A stretch of 64,000 nt of DNA from contig CAWCNV010000003.1 in assembly GCA_963797015.1 (NCBI GenBank), positions 756,497-820,496 of the forward strand, written 5' to 3'. Each line of letters opens with the position of its first letter. Positions within the stretch are counted from its first letter, which is position 1. The DNA is from JBBPZA01 sp963797015 (GTDB lineage: Bacteria > Actinomycetota > Thermoleophilia > Solirubrobacterales > Solirubrobacteraceae). Made by a program: the position numbers and the translations under genes. Shown piece by piece: positions 51,491 to 59,953 of this stretch. Under the pieces are notes generated by a model. That model searched no databases. It was given only the letters and a program-made list of their open reading frames with translations, and was not told the DNA's origin.

Positions 51491-52530
51491 GCGCACGGCC
51501 AGAGCTCGGCGCTGCGCGCGCCGCGCGCGAGGGCGGCCCCTCGGCGTACGGGCGGCCGGTGATCAAGGAGCCGGTGTGGAAGCCGGAGATCCCGGCCTAC
51601 CTCTACACCGGCGGCCTGGCCGGCGCCTCGGCCGGGTTCGCGCTCCTCTCGGGCCTGCGTGGCGAGGAGGCGGTCGCCCGGCGCGCGTGGGCCACCGCCC
51701 TGGCCGGGAGCATCGTCAGCCCGGCGCTGCTGATCTCAGACCTCGGAGTGCCGCGGCGCTTCCTCAACATGCTGCGGATGTTCAAGGTCACCTCGCCGAT
51801 GAGCGTCGGGTCGTGGATCCTCGCCGGCTTCGGCACCGCCACGGCGCCCGCTGCGGCGCATGCCCTGACCGGGGGCCGGCTCGGCGCGCTCGGCCGGGGC
51901 GCGCAGATCGCCTCGGCCGCGCTCGGCGCGCCGCTGGCCTCCTACACCGGCGCACTGCTCGCCGATACCTCGATCCCCGTCTGGCACCACGCGCGGGCAG
52001 AGCTGCCGTTCGCGTTCGCCGCTGGCGCGGCGATGAGCGCAGGTGCGGTCGCCGTCGCCCTGGCGCCAGTTGAGGAGGCGCGGGCCGCGCGCCGGATCGC
52101 GCTCGGCGGCGCGATCGTGGAGCTCGCGCTCAGCCGGTGGATGAAGAAGCGCCTCGAGCGCGCAGGAGTCGGCAGGCCCTACCACGAAGGCCCGGCGGGC
52201 AGCCTTGCCAACGCGGCAACCGCCCTCGCCACCGGAGGCGCGGGCCTGCTGGTCGCGCGCGGGGGGCGCTCGCGGCCGGCCGCGCTGTGCGCGGCGGCCC
52301 TGCTCACCGGCGGCGCGCTCGCCGAGCGCTGGGCCGTCTTCCGCGCGGGCTTCCAGTCCGCCGCGCGGCCGCAGGACACCGTCGACCCGCAGCGAGGGCG
52401 CATCGAGGCGGGGCAGACGCGCGGTGCGGCCCGCCGCGAGGCGCGCACGCCGGCGCCCCCGGTCGCGTCGGACGGCCACCGTCCCGGCGAGCGGCCGGTC
52501 CCGTCGGGCTCGCCGGCGCTCGACGCATGA
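51487..52530 (+). CDS. NrfD/PsrC-type membrane subunit
   Basis: A 347-residue polytopic membrane protein with about eight hydrophobic segments, of the NrfD family. Stretches such as PAYLYTGGLAGASAGFALLS, LLISDLGVPRRFLNMLRMFK, TSPMSVGSWIL and SYTGALLADTSIPVWHHA are characteristic. These subunits pass electrons from the Fe-S subunit to quinone. It replaces the cytochrome b gamma subunit of FdnGHI. GTG start overlaps fdhB. A polar tail of about 50 residues follows the last helix. Confidence 0.9.
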   Translation: MSARPELGAARAAREGGPSAYGRPVIKEPVWKPEIPAYLYTGGLAGASAGFALLSGLRGEEAVARRAWATALAGSIVSPALLISDLGVPRRFLNMLRMFKVTSPMSVGSWILAGFGTATAPAAAHALTGGRLGALGRGAQIASAALGAPLASYTGALLADTSIPVWHHARAELPFAFAAGAAMSAGAVAVALAPVEEARAARRIALGGAIVELALSRWMKKRLERAGVGRPYHEGPAGSLANAATALATGGAGLLVARGGRSRPAALCAAALLTGGALAERWAVFRAGFQSAARPQDTVDPQRGRIEAGQTRGAARREARTPAPPVASDGHRPGERPVPSGSPALDA

Positions 52531-52814
52531 GCTCGACCCCGCACCCGACCGACGTCGAGGTCTCGCGGGCGCTCAACGCGCTCGTGGTCACGCTCAACGA
52601 TTGGCGGCTGGAGGCGCCGAGCCGCGAGCAGCTCCAGCGCATCGTCACCGGCGCGGTCGGCGGCGAGGAGAAGATCGCCGTCGCGGCGGGCGACGGCGGC
52701 CCGGCCCAGTTGGCGGACCGCGACGGCAGGGTGCTCGCCCGCATCGAGCGCCGCGGCGGCCGCTGGATCGGCGCGCGCGTCGGGCCCCCCTCAGCGGCGG
52801 CGAGAGCTCGCTAG
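52527..52814 (+). CDS. Small protein encoded at the end of the formate dehydrogenase operon
   Basis: A 95-residue product (VSRALNALVVTLNDWRLEAP ... GGEEKIAVAAGDGG) without a recognised domain. ATG overlaps the stop of the NrfD gene (ATGA), suggesting co-translation and a role in assembly or stability of the enzyme. Its 3' end converges with the TVP38 fragment. Confidence 0.65.
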   Translation: MSSTPHPTDVEVSRALNALVVTLNDWRLEAPSREQLQRIVTGAVGGEEKIAVAAGDGGPAQLADRDGRVLARIERRGGRWIGARVGPPSAAARAR

Positions 52815-53165
52815 ACCGCGAGCGCAGGCGCCCGGCGGGCGCGAACGCGCCTGAGGAGCACGACGGCGAAGGCTGCGAGCGCGATCGCGACGGTGAGGCC
52901 GACGCCGAGCATCGCTCCCAGCCACGTCGGGTCGCCCCCTGATGATCCGAGAGCGGTATAGGAGACGATGCGTGGGGCCGCGCCCAGTGCGATCGCGGCC
53001 GCGAAGTCGCGCGCCCGAACGCGGGTCAGGCCGCACGAACAGTTGAGCGCCGTGCTTGGAACGCCCGGCGCCGGCCGCGCGAGCAGGACCGACACGAAGC
53101 CACGCCGCTCGACGCGCCGCGCGACGAGGCCGCGGGAGGCCGCTGTTCCCTGCCGGACACCCGCC
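52811..53165 (-). pseudogene. TVP38/DedA-type membrane protein, 5'-truncated
   Basis: The frame contains the C-terminal half of a TVP38/TMEM64 (SNARE-associated) protein: RRGFVSVLLARPAPGVPSTA, LNCSCGLTRVRARDFAAAIA and ALGAAPRIVSYTALGSSGG, then a final membrane helix. The N-terminal membrane segments are missing; upstream in the same frame is only Arg/Ala-rich sequence to about 53165. A 94-residue product from GTG 53095 is possible, but the gene is probably a remnant. Confidence 0.65.
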
Positions 53166-53336
53166 CGCGCGCGGGCGGCCGGCGTACGCTGCGGCGCGGC
53201 GCCAACGAGCCATGGCCCGGCGGTGGTCCGCCGCCGGACATCGTCGGGCGAGCGACGCGGCGGCGACGATCCGGTCGTATGGTGGCGAGCGAGGGCTCCA
53301 ACACATGATTCCAGCGCGGGCGGCCAGGAGCGGGTA

Positions 53337-54458
53337 GTGCCATCCTCACTGCACCTCGGTGAGTGGATTCCGCCCGTGCTCGTGGTCGTCGCCTACGCGC
53401 TGGCGTACTGGGTGCGGGGCCGTACCCTCGCCCGCCAGGGGCGGCCGCTGCCGTGGTGGCGGCAGGCGGCCTTCGGCGCCGGGCTCGTCGCCGTGCTGTC
53501 GGTTCAGGCTCCCCCGCTCGACGAGCTGAGCGATCGATCGCTGCCCGCCCACATGGCCCAGCACCTGGTGCTCGTGGACCTCGCCGCGTTCCTGATCGTC
53601 GTAGGGGTCACAGGACCCATGCTCGCGCCAGCGCTGCGCCTGCCCGGGCTACGGCGGCTGCGGCCGCTGACCCATCCGGCTGTCGCCCTCTCCGTCTGGG
53701 TCGTGACGCTCTACGCGTGGCACCTGCCGTTCCTCTATCAGGCAGCGCTCCGTCACGATCTCGTGCACGCCGTCGAGCACGCCTCGTTCCTGTGGGCCGG
53801 GCTGCTGCTGTGGACAGCGCTGCTGGGCCCCCTGCCCCAGCCCCAGTGGTTCGGGACGTGGGCGCGTCTGGGCTATGTCGTGATCGTGCGCTTCGCGGGC
53901 GCCCTGCTCGCCAACGTCCTGATCTGGTCGCAGACGGTGTTCTACCCCTACTACGAGGGCCACGGCGCGACGGCCGCGCTGCGCGCGCAGGGGGCGGCCG
54001 GGGCCCTGATGATGATCGAGGGAATGCTGCTGACCATCCTGCTGCTGGGATGGCTGTTCCTGCGCCTGGCCGAGCAGGACGAGCAGCGCCAGCGCCTCCT
54101 CGACCTGGCCGCGGAGCGCGGGACAGTCCTCGACGACGCGCGCGCGGCGCGTGCGGCGGCCGCGGGGTCGACGGCGGTCCTGCGCCGGCGTCTGGAGGGT
54201 TCCCCACCGCTCTCCAGCGAGCGAGGCGACCGGCCGGCGGGCGCGAGCGGCCGGCCGCCGGACGGGTCGCCTGACGACCGGTCGCCGCCGGACCCGCGCT
54301 CAGCCCCTCGAGTCCGCGTCTCCGCGGGCGGCGAAGGCGAGCTGGAGGCTCGAGCAGACCAGGAACAGCGTCGTGGCCGCGAACGAGGCCAGCGGCCAGT
54401 CGAGGCCGCTGTGGACGCGCCCGATGAGCGCCGCGGCGCCGGTCGCCGCCCCCACTGA
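53337..54458 (+). CDS. CtaG-type cytochrome c oxidase assembly membrane protein
   Basis: A caa3_CtaG family protein. Hydrophobic segments alternate with the conserved His-rich loops MAQHLVLVDLAAFLIVVG, LYAWHLPFLYQAALRHD and LVHAVEHASFLWAGLLLW, and YYEGHGATAALR follows. Members help insert copper into the aa3/caa3 oxidase. The core ends near residue 270; the following ~100 residues are Pro/Arg/Gly-rich and are antisense to the next gene, so the real stop may have been lost by mutation or a sequencing error. GTG start with GGAG eight bases upstream. Confidence 0.85.
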   Translation: MPSSLHLGEWIPPVLVVVAYALAYWVRGRTLARQGRPLPWWRQAAFGAGLVAVLSVQAPPLDELSDRSLPAHMAQHLVLVDLAAFLIVVGVTGPMLAPALRLPGLRRLRPLTHPAVALSVWVVTLYAWHLPFLYQAALRHDLVHAVEHASFLWAGLLLWTALLGPLPQPQWFGTWARLGYVVIVRFAGALLANVLIWSQTVFYPYYEGHGATAALRAQGAAGALMMIEGMLLTILLLGWLFLRLAEQDEQRQRLLDLAAERGTVLDDARAARAAAAGSTAVLRRRLEGSPPLSSERGDRPAGASGRPPDGSPDDRSPPDPRSAPRVRVSAGGEGELEARADQEQRRGRERGQRPVEAAVDAPDERRGAGRRPH

Positions 54459-54743
54459 GAACCAGTGCAGCGCCCCGGTGAGGACCCGCTCGGCATCGCC
54501 CTGCACCGGCGGCTGTCGCCGCAGCATCGGCCGCGCCCGCAGGCCCACGACCGCGAATCCCACGAGCGCTCCCGCGGCGAACAGGAAGACCTGGCCCACG
54601 TCCGGGATGCCCCGGTAGTGTGTGAGCAGCGCACCGGTGCTCCACAGCGAGACCGTGTAGCCGTAGGGGGCGGCGCTCGCGGAGACGATCGTGCCGAGGG
54701 CGATCCCGGTGCTGCTCGTCCGGCGGCGGCTGGGGCTCGTCAT
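54300..54743 (-). CDS. Small four-helix membrane protein
   Basis: A 147-residue protein with four hydrophobic segments (TGIALGTIVSASAAPYGYTV, VFLFAAGALVGFAVVG, ALHWFSVGAATGAAALIG, SFAATTLFLVCSSLQLAFA). No family recognised with certainty; similar small proteins occur next to membrane stress genes in actinobacteria. It converges with, and overlaps by 159 bp, the low-complexity tail of the CtaG-like gene. Confidence 0.7.
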   Translation of the reverse strand: MTSPSRRRTSSTGIALGTIVSASAAPYGYTVSLWSTGALLTHYRGIPDVGQVFLFAAGALVGFAVVGLRARPMLRRQPPVQGDAERVLTGALHWFSVGAATGAAALIGRVHSGLDWPLASFAATTLFLVCSSLQLAFAARGDADSRG

Positions 54744-54988
54744 GTGGCTCCTTCGTTTGGTTCGGCCGGCGCCGCCGGAGCGGCGGTGCCGCTGACCGCG
54801 GAGTCGCGAAGCGGCCCATAGCGCATACCCGGGAAGGGAAATGGCGCACCACCCTAAGCGGCCGAGCGAGCGGTCACTTTCTCGCTCGGGCGCGCCGCCG
54901 CCCGCTGCTGTCGGCCCGCGCTGCTCCGGCTTCGGAAGCCCTGGCGTCAGCCCGCCCGAGTCGAGTTCCCGGCGCGTGCGTACGGGAG
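54744..54988. other. Intergenic region, no feature seen
   Basis: About 245 bp of GC-rich sequence between divergent genes. I see no convincing promoter, hairpin or ORF of coding character in it. Confidence 0.4.
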
Positions 54989-55396
54989 ATGACATGGCCT
55001 GCGGCGTTCGAGTCTCGGTGGGGTACGGTCTGGTCGGTGGCGCAGGATGAGCTCATCGCCCTCGAGCAGGACGGCTGGGAAGCCCTCTCGTCCGGTGGCG
55101 AGGCTGCTCGTGCGTTCTACGAGCGGATTCTGGACCGCAGAGTCGTGATGCTTCTCCCGGGCGGCATGGTGCTCGACGAGCGGGCGGCGATCGTCGACTC
55201 GATGAGCGGCCAGCCCTGGGCGGCGTTCGAGCTGGACGACGTTCGCAGCTTTCAGCCGACGCCCGACACGGTGGTAGTCACCTACGGGGTCGTGGCTCGA
55301 CGTGATGGGCAGGAGTATTCGGCGCTCATGAGCAGCATCTACGTGCGCCGCGAGGACGGGTGGAAGCTGACCTTCCACCAGCAGACGCCACGCTGA
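54989..55396 (+). CDS. SnoaL/NTF2-like (DUF4440) protein
   Basis: A 135-residue protein with a cone-shaped NTF2-like fold: DELIALEQDGWEALSSGG, ARAFYERILDRRVVMLLPGG, DDVRSFQPTPDTVVVTYGVV and the C-terminal YVRREDGWKLTFHQQTP. Members bind small hydrophobic ligands or act as isomerases; the ligand here is unknown. The GTG at 55037 (AQDELIALEQ...) may be the true start, as the first 16 residues have no family similarity. Confidence 0.8.
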   Translation: MTWPAAFESRWGTVWSVAQDELIALEQDGWEALSSGGEAARAFYERILDRRVVMLLPGGMVLDERAAIVDSMSGQPWAAFELDDVRSFQPTPDTVVVTYGVVARRDGQEYSALMSSIYVRREDGWKLTFHQQTPR

Positions 55397-55496
55397 GCGC
55401 GCTTGCCCCAGGGGACCGGCCCCGTAGGGGCAGCCGCGCGCAGCGAAGCGGCCACGACACCGCCGCGAGCGACCAGCGAGGAGACCAACCCAAGCG

Positions 55497-55892
55497 GTGC
55501 GCGGCGTGATCCCTGAGAGCGCGTTCATCGACGTCCGGCGGCTCGCCGCGCTCGACATGCACGGCACGCGCGGGACCCGGCGCCGCCGGCGTGTCATCCT
55601 CGCCGAGTTCGGGCTGGGGACGGTCGCCGGCGCTGCGCTGGGCGCCTCGGCGGTGACCTGGGACGCCCCGGCCGGCGTGGTCCTCGGCGTCTGGCTGCTA
55701 GGGCTGGCCGCCAACTATCTGCCGCTCACCGCGCACGTCCTTTCGCTGTGGCGCCCAGGCAGGCTGGAAGCGGAGCTCGCGGGCGCCGACCTGCGCGCCG
55801 AGCTTCGCCACTACACCCGCGCGCAGTTCTGGGTCCTCGTGCCCTTCTGGGTGGCGGGGCTCGCTCTCGCGCAGGCGCGCCGAGCGGCCTGA
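55497..55892 (+). CDS. Small membrane protein of unknown function
   Basis: A 131-residue protein with three hydrophobic stretches (LAEFGLGTVAGAALGASAV, GVVLGVWLLGLAANYLPL and QFWVLVPFWVAGLALAQA). No family recognised. It starts at GTG 55497 after a short gap following the DUF4440 gene; the first 30 residues are basic. Coding character is normal for the region. Confidence 0.7.
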   Translation: MRGVIPESAFIDVRRLAALDMHGTRGTRRRRRVILAEFGLGTVAGAALGASAVTWDAPAGVVLGVWLLGLAANYLPLTAHVLSLWRPGRLEAELAGADLRAELRHYTRAQFWVLVPFWVAGLALAQARRAA

Positions 55893-56061
55893 CGCGACCG
55901 GGCTACCGCCGCCAGCCCGGCCATCCACACCGACCACGACAGCGCCGGACCGCGGCGGCCGCGCGGCTGGCGATGCCGTGCCGCGACGGGTCTCGCGCGC
56001 GACGTGTTCGCGGAAAGACACCTGGGGCGCGCGCGCAGGTACGCGCGGAAATTCGTAAACG

Positions 56062-57000
56062 TCACCGGAGGGTCATCAGCACCGAGAACGTGCCGGCGAG
56101 GATCAGGCCGGCGCTCGCGATCACGGGGCCCGTCGCGGCGAGCGCGCGCAGCATGCCCTCACGCGTGCCGTGGCGCCGTGCCTCTTCGCGCGCGCGCGCC
56201 ATGAGGAAGATCGTGTAGTCGATTTCGAGCGCGACCAGGAACACGAACGCGAACACCGTTATCTGCGCGTCGAGACCCGCGTCTCCGACGACGCAGCGGA
56301 AGAACAGGATTGACAGCCCGAGCGTCCCGAGGAACGACAGCAGCACGCTGGCCATGAGGACGAGCGGGGCGACGAGCGCCCGGAGCAGCAAGGCGAGGAT
56401 CAGGGCGATCGCGATCAGGGCGAGCGGGACGATCTTCATGAGGTCGCTGCCGGTGCTCTCGTCGTAGTCGTACTGAAAGCGCGGTGCCGCCGCCGATCAG
56501 CGCCCTCGCCCCTGGCGGTACGTCCTGGAGGCGCTCGCGCAGCCGTGGAACGATCCGGAGCGCGTCCGCGGTGTAGGGATCGCCTTCGAGGACCACGCTC
56601 AGCCGACCGATGCGGCCGTCGCACGAGCGCTCGGCGACCGGCTCGACGCCGGCGACCCCGGCAACCGACGCAAGCCGTCGCCGAGCGTCCTCGATGTCGG
56701 ATGTGCGCACCCGACCGCCGCTTCGCTGCACCAACGCCGTCATCGGATTGCTCGCGCCCGCCGGGAACGCCCGCTCCAGCGCGCGGAACCTCTCGACGCT
56801 CTCGGTCTGCTTCTTGAAGGAGTTGGTCGGGCTGTAGTCCTCCGTGTACGCGAGCAGGCCCAGGGCGCCGGCACCGAAGAACGCCACCGTCGCGGTGACC
56901 GCCGCGGCCGGTCGCCGCAGGATGCGATCCCGAGGCGACGCCAGCGTCCTCGTTGCTCCACCGCGGTCACCGCCGTGGTCGAGAGGCGGGACAGCGCTCG
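56062..57000 (-). pseudogene. MMPL/RND transporter, truncated and frameshifted
   Basis: The upstream frame reads AVTATVAFFGAGALGLLAY, then TEDYSPTNSFKKQTESVERF, SNPMTALVQRSG and RLSVVLEGDPYTADALRIV of an MMPL-family porter domain; around 56490 the frame shifts by one base to YDYDESTGSDLMKIVPLAL and helices ALILALLLRALVAPLVLMA and LVALEIDYTIFLMARAREEA. The N-terminal half of a normal MMPL protein (about 700 residues) is missing and the C-terminus stops early at FSVLMTLR. Truncated at both ends plus a frameshift: a decayed gene. Confidence 0.8.
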
Positions 57001-57252
57001 CCGAGGATCGAGCGGCCGGCTGGACTCACGGAGCGCGAGGCGGAGATCGTCGGCATGGTGGCGCGGGGGCTGCAGACCAAGCAAGTGGCGCATGCGCTCG
57101 GCATCTCGCCCAAGACCGCCGACCGCCACATCCAGAACGCCTACGGCAAGATCGGCGTTTCCACGCGCGCCGCGGCGACGCTGTTCGCGATGGAGCAGGG
57201 GCTCGTCGCGTGGGGAGAACTCCCCATTGCGCGCGCGGCCGGCCGCTCGTAA
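56953..57252 (+). pseudogene. LuxR-type HTH tail, probably truncated regulator
   Basis: A 99-residue frame whose last 80 residues form a complete LuxR-type HTH (AGLTEREAEIVGMVARGLQT, KQVAHALGISPKTADRHIQN, AYGKIGVSTRAAATLFAME). The N-terminal sensor or HD domain typical of these proteins is absent, and the frame begins inside the end of the MMPL remnant. It could still bind DNA as a stand-alone HTH, but it looks like a remnant of a larger regulator. Confidence 0.6.
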
Positions 57253-57319
57253 CGTCGTTGGCGGACATGGACCTCGAACCGCGGGCGCCGACCTGGCGCA
57301 CGCGGAAGAAGGAGGAGCG

Positions 57320-58168
57320 ATGGCCACACCAAGCAGCGACGCGTACCGGGCGATGACCCACGAGGTCGCAGAGGCGATCGCGCCGAGCTGGGAGCGCCGG
57401 CGAGCCGAGATCGAGGGGGTCTGCGCGCCCGTCCGCGAGTGGATGCTCCGCGCGCTCGTCCCGCACGAGGGCCAGACGGTACTGGAGCTCGCCGCGGGTG
57501 CGGGCGACACGGGCTTCGGGGCGGCGGCTGCGCTCGGGGAGGACGGCACGCTGATCTCGACCGACTTCTCGCCGGCGATGCTCGAAGCGGCACGCCGCCG
57601 CGGGGCCGAGCTGGAGGTCGAGAACGTCGAGTACCGCGTGATCGACGCCGAGCGGATCGAGCTCGTAGACGACTCGGTCGACGGGGTGCTCTGCCGGTTC
57701 GGTTACATGCTGATGGCCGACCCGGCGGCGGCGCTCGCGGAGACCCGTCGCGTCCTGCGGCCGGGCGGGCGCCTGGCGCTGGCGGTGTGGGGGCCGCCCG
57801 AGCGCAACCCGTTCTTCGGCGCGGTCGCGATCGGCCTCGTAAAGGGCGGTCACATGCCGCCGCCCGACCCGGCCGCTCCGGGCCCCTTCAGCATGGCGAG
57901 CGCCGAGCGAACGTCCGCGCTGCTCGAAGCCGCCGGCTTCGGCGAGGTGCGCGTCGAGGAGGTCCCGGTGAGCTTCGAGATCGCCGGCATCGACCAGTAC
58001 CTCGACTTCACCGCCGATACCGCCGGGCCGATCGCCCTGGTCCTGCGCAGGCTGCCGGCGGACGACCGCGAGGCGGTCAAGGCGCAGTCGAGAGCGGCGC
58101 TCGAGCGCTTCGCCGGCGGGGACGGCTACCGGGTCTCAGGCGTCGCCCTGTGCGCCGCAGCGAGCTGA
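57320..58168 (+). CDS. SAM-dependent methyltransferase
   Basis: A 282-residue class I methyltransferase. The SAM-binding motif I is VLELAAGAGDTGFGAAAAL (about residues 55-73), motif II DFSPAMLEAARRRGAEL and later motifs DGVLCRFGYMLMADPAAAL and VLRPGGRLALAVWGP. It resembles UbiE/COQ5 or small-molecule methyltransferases; the substrate cannot be named. Strong ribosome binding site AAGGAGGAG nine bases upstream of the ATG. Six bases downstream lies an alpha/beta hydrolase remnant. Confidence 0.88.
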   Translation: MATPSSDAYRAMTHEVAEAIAPSWERRRAEIEGVCAPVREWMLRALVPHEGQTVLELAAGAGDTGFGAAAALGEDGTLISTDFSPAMLEAARRRGAELEVENVEYRVIDAERIELVDDSVDGVLCRFGYMLMADPAAALAETRRVLRPGGRLALAVWGPPERNPFFGAVAIGLVKGGHMPPPDPAAPGPFSMASAERTSALLEAAGFGEVRVEEVPVSFEIAGIDQYLDFTADTAGPIALVLRRLPADDREAVKAQSRAALERFAGGDGYRVSGVALCAAAS

Positions 58169-58173
58169 GGGCG

Positions 58174-58600
58174 ATGGCCTCGGAGAGCACCCCGACGCCG
58201 GCCTCGGCCGCGGTTGCGGACGAGCTCGGCGGCCCGCCGACCGTGGCCGTCGACGGCGCGACGCTGGCCTTCCGTGAGCGGTGCGACGGCGAGCCGGTGG
58301 TCTTCGTCCACGGGACGGCCGGCGACCTGCGCAGCTGGCAGCGGCAGGCTGCCTGCGATCGCCGAGTCCCATCGCGCGATCTCCTACAGCCGCCGCTACG
58401 CCCGTCCCAACGAGGACATCCCGCCGGGCCCCGCCGTCCTGCTTCGACTCACGGACCGCCTGCAGCAGCTCCTACCGAGCGCCGAGCGGATCGAGATTCC
58501 GGCGGGTCTCATCGGATGCACGAGGAGAACCCTGTGGCGGTGAAAGACGCGATCCGCGGCTTTCTCGCCCGACGCTCGGCAGCCGGGCATGGGGGAGGCC
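58174..58600 (+). pseudogene. Alpha/beta hydrolase remnant
   Basis: Three fragments of one alpha/beta hydrolase in different frames: the N-terminal strand and oxyanion loop (VAVDGATLAFRERCDGEPVV, then FVHGTAGDLRSW), an adjacent piece shifted by one frame (AESHRAISYSRRYARPNED), and the C-terminal helix with the catalytic His region (RLTDRLQQLLPSAERIEIP, SHRMHEENPVAVKDAIRGFL). The middle, including the nucleophile Ser elbow, is deleted. It cannot be active. Confidence 0.75.
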
Positions 58601-58978
58601 CGGAGCAGCGGATGGCGTGGCGGCGAGCACAGCGCACACCTTGACTTCGACGCCTACCGCGACGCCGTCCTCGCCCGGGACGCCGAGCGCGGGCTGGCCT
58701 TCTACGCGCCCGACGCCGAATGGATCGAATACCGCCACCAAGATCCGCCGTGTACGCCGAACATCATGCGCGGTCGGGCCGCGATCGGCGCGTTCCTGCG
58801 CCGCATCGCAACCACGCCCATCCGGCTGTCGATCGACAACGAGGTCATCGACGACCACCGGGCCGCCTATACGCTCACCGTCATCCGCCCCGATGGAGGA
58901 CGCATCACCGAGAACGTCATCCTCTCGCACGGCGACGGGTACATCACCCACCAGCTCGACGTCGAGGCCTGGGACTGA
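58589..58978 (+). CDS. SnoaL-like / nuclear transport factor 2-like protein
   Basis: A 129-residue NTF2-like protein (DAYRDAVLARDAERGLAFYA, AEWIEYRHQDPPCTPNIMRG, VIRPDGGRITENVILSHGDG). It resembles SnoaL-type polyketide cyclases and bile-acid isomerase-like stress proteins. It starts inside the tail of the hydrolase remnant; the first 15 residues are probably not conserved and the true start may be the TTG at 58641. Confidence 0.75.
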   Translation: MGEARSSGWRGGEHSAHLDFDAYRDAVLARDAERGLAFYAPDAEWIEYRHQDPPCTPNIMRGRAAIGAFLRRIATTPIRLSIDNEVIDDHRAAYTLTVIRPDGGRITENVILSHGDGYITHQLDVEAWD

Positions 58979-59104
58979 CGCGGCCCCCGCCCGAGCCGGG
59001 CGCAGGAGACGGATCCGAGCCGGCACCAGTGCGGCGGCGGGCCGGGCGGTAGGCGCCCATCTCGCTGACGGCCGCGGCAGAGCTCTGGCTGTGCGGGCGA
59101 GCGG

Positions 59105-59953
59105 CTATCCCTTTCCGTGGAACAGCCGGAGCGTCAGCGGCGCGAACAGCGCCGTGAGCACGGCGGCGGCCGCGAGCACCCACAGGACCTCGCCGGCGCT
59201 CGCGGTGCCCTGCATGAGCCCGCGCTCCGCGCTCGCCAGGTGGCTGATCGGGTTGGCGTCGGCGAGGGCGCGGAGTCCCGCCGGCATCGTCTCGGGGTCG
59301 ACGAAGATGTTGCTGACGAAGGTGAGCGGGAACAGGATTACGAACCCGATGCTCATCACCGCGTTCGGGGTGCGCAGGATCAGTCCGAGCGCAGTCCATG
59401 CCCACGACAGCGAGACGGCAAAGACGAGCACCAGGGCGACCGCGGCGACCACGCCCAGCGGGCCGCCTGCCGCGTGGAAGCCCATGGCGAGGCCGAGCCC
59501 GATGACGAGGGCGGCGACGACTAGGTAGCGCCCGAGATCCCCGATCAGGCCGCCGACGATCGGCGCCGGGCGCCAGATCGGCAGCGAGCGGAAGCGATCG
59601 AAGGCGCCGGTCGCGAGGTCGCGGTTGAGGGTGACGCCGCTGTAGACGGTGACGAAGACCACCGACAGCGCCAGCGTCCCCGGCAGCAGGAACTGGAGGT
59701 AGTCGCCGGTCGAGCCGGCGATCGCGCCGCCGAACAGGTAGGTGAACATGAGCGTGAACAGGACCGGGATCCCGATCACGTCGCCGAGCTGCTCGGGAAC
59801 ATGCTTGATCTTGAGCAGCGATCGCCAGGCGAAGGCGAGCGAGGCGGCGATCGGGCTCACACCGGGTAGGGACCCGGGGTGCGAGGAGATCGCGCTCGGC
59901 GGTTCGCGGTCGAGCCCGGGTCCGCGCGGCGAGCTGGTCGCGGCCTGGCTCAT
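59105..59953 (-). CDS. ABC-2 type exporter permease (DrrB-like)
   Basis: A 282-residue membrane permease with six hydrophobic segments; TYLFGGAIAGSTGDYLQFLL, PGTLALSVVFVTVYSGVTL, FDRFRSLPIWRPAPIVGGL and FPLTFVSNIFVDPETMP mark the DrrB/ABC-2 family. ATG overlaps the stop of the ATPase gene (ATGA). The N-terminus is a 40-residue cytosolic stretch. The pair would export drugs or lipids. Confidence 0.92.
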   Translation of the reverse strand: MSQAATSSPRGPGLDREPPSAISSHPGSLPGVSPIAASLAFAWRSLLKIKHVPEQLGDVIGIPVLFTLMFTYLFGGAIAGSTGDYLQFLLPGTLALSVVFVTVYSGVTLNRDLATGAFDRFRSLPIWRPAPIVGGLIGDLGRYLVVAALVIGLGLAMGFHAAGGPLGVVAAVALVLVFAVSLSWAWTALGLILRTPNAVMSIGFVILFPLTFVSNIFVDPETMPAGLRALADANPISHLASAERGLMQGTASAGEVLWVLAAAAVLTALFAPLTLRLFHGKG

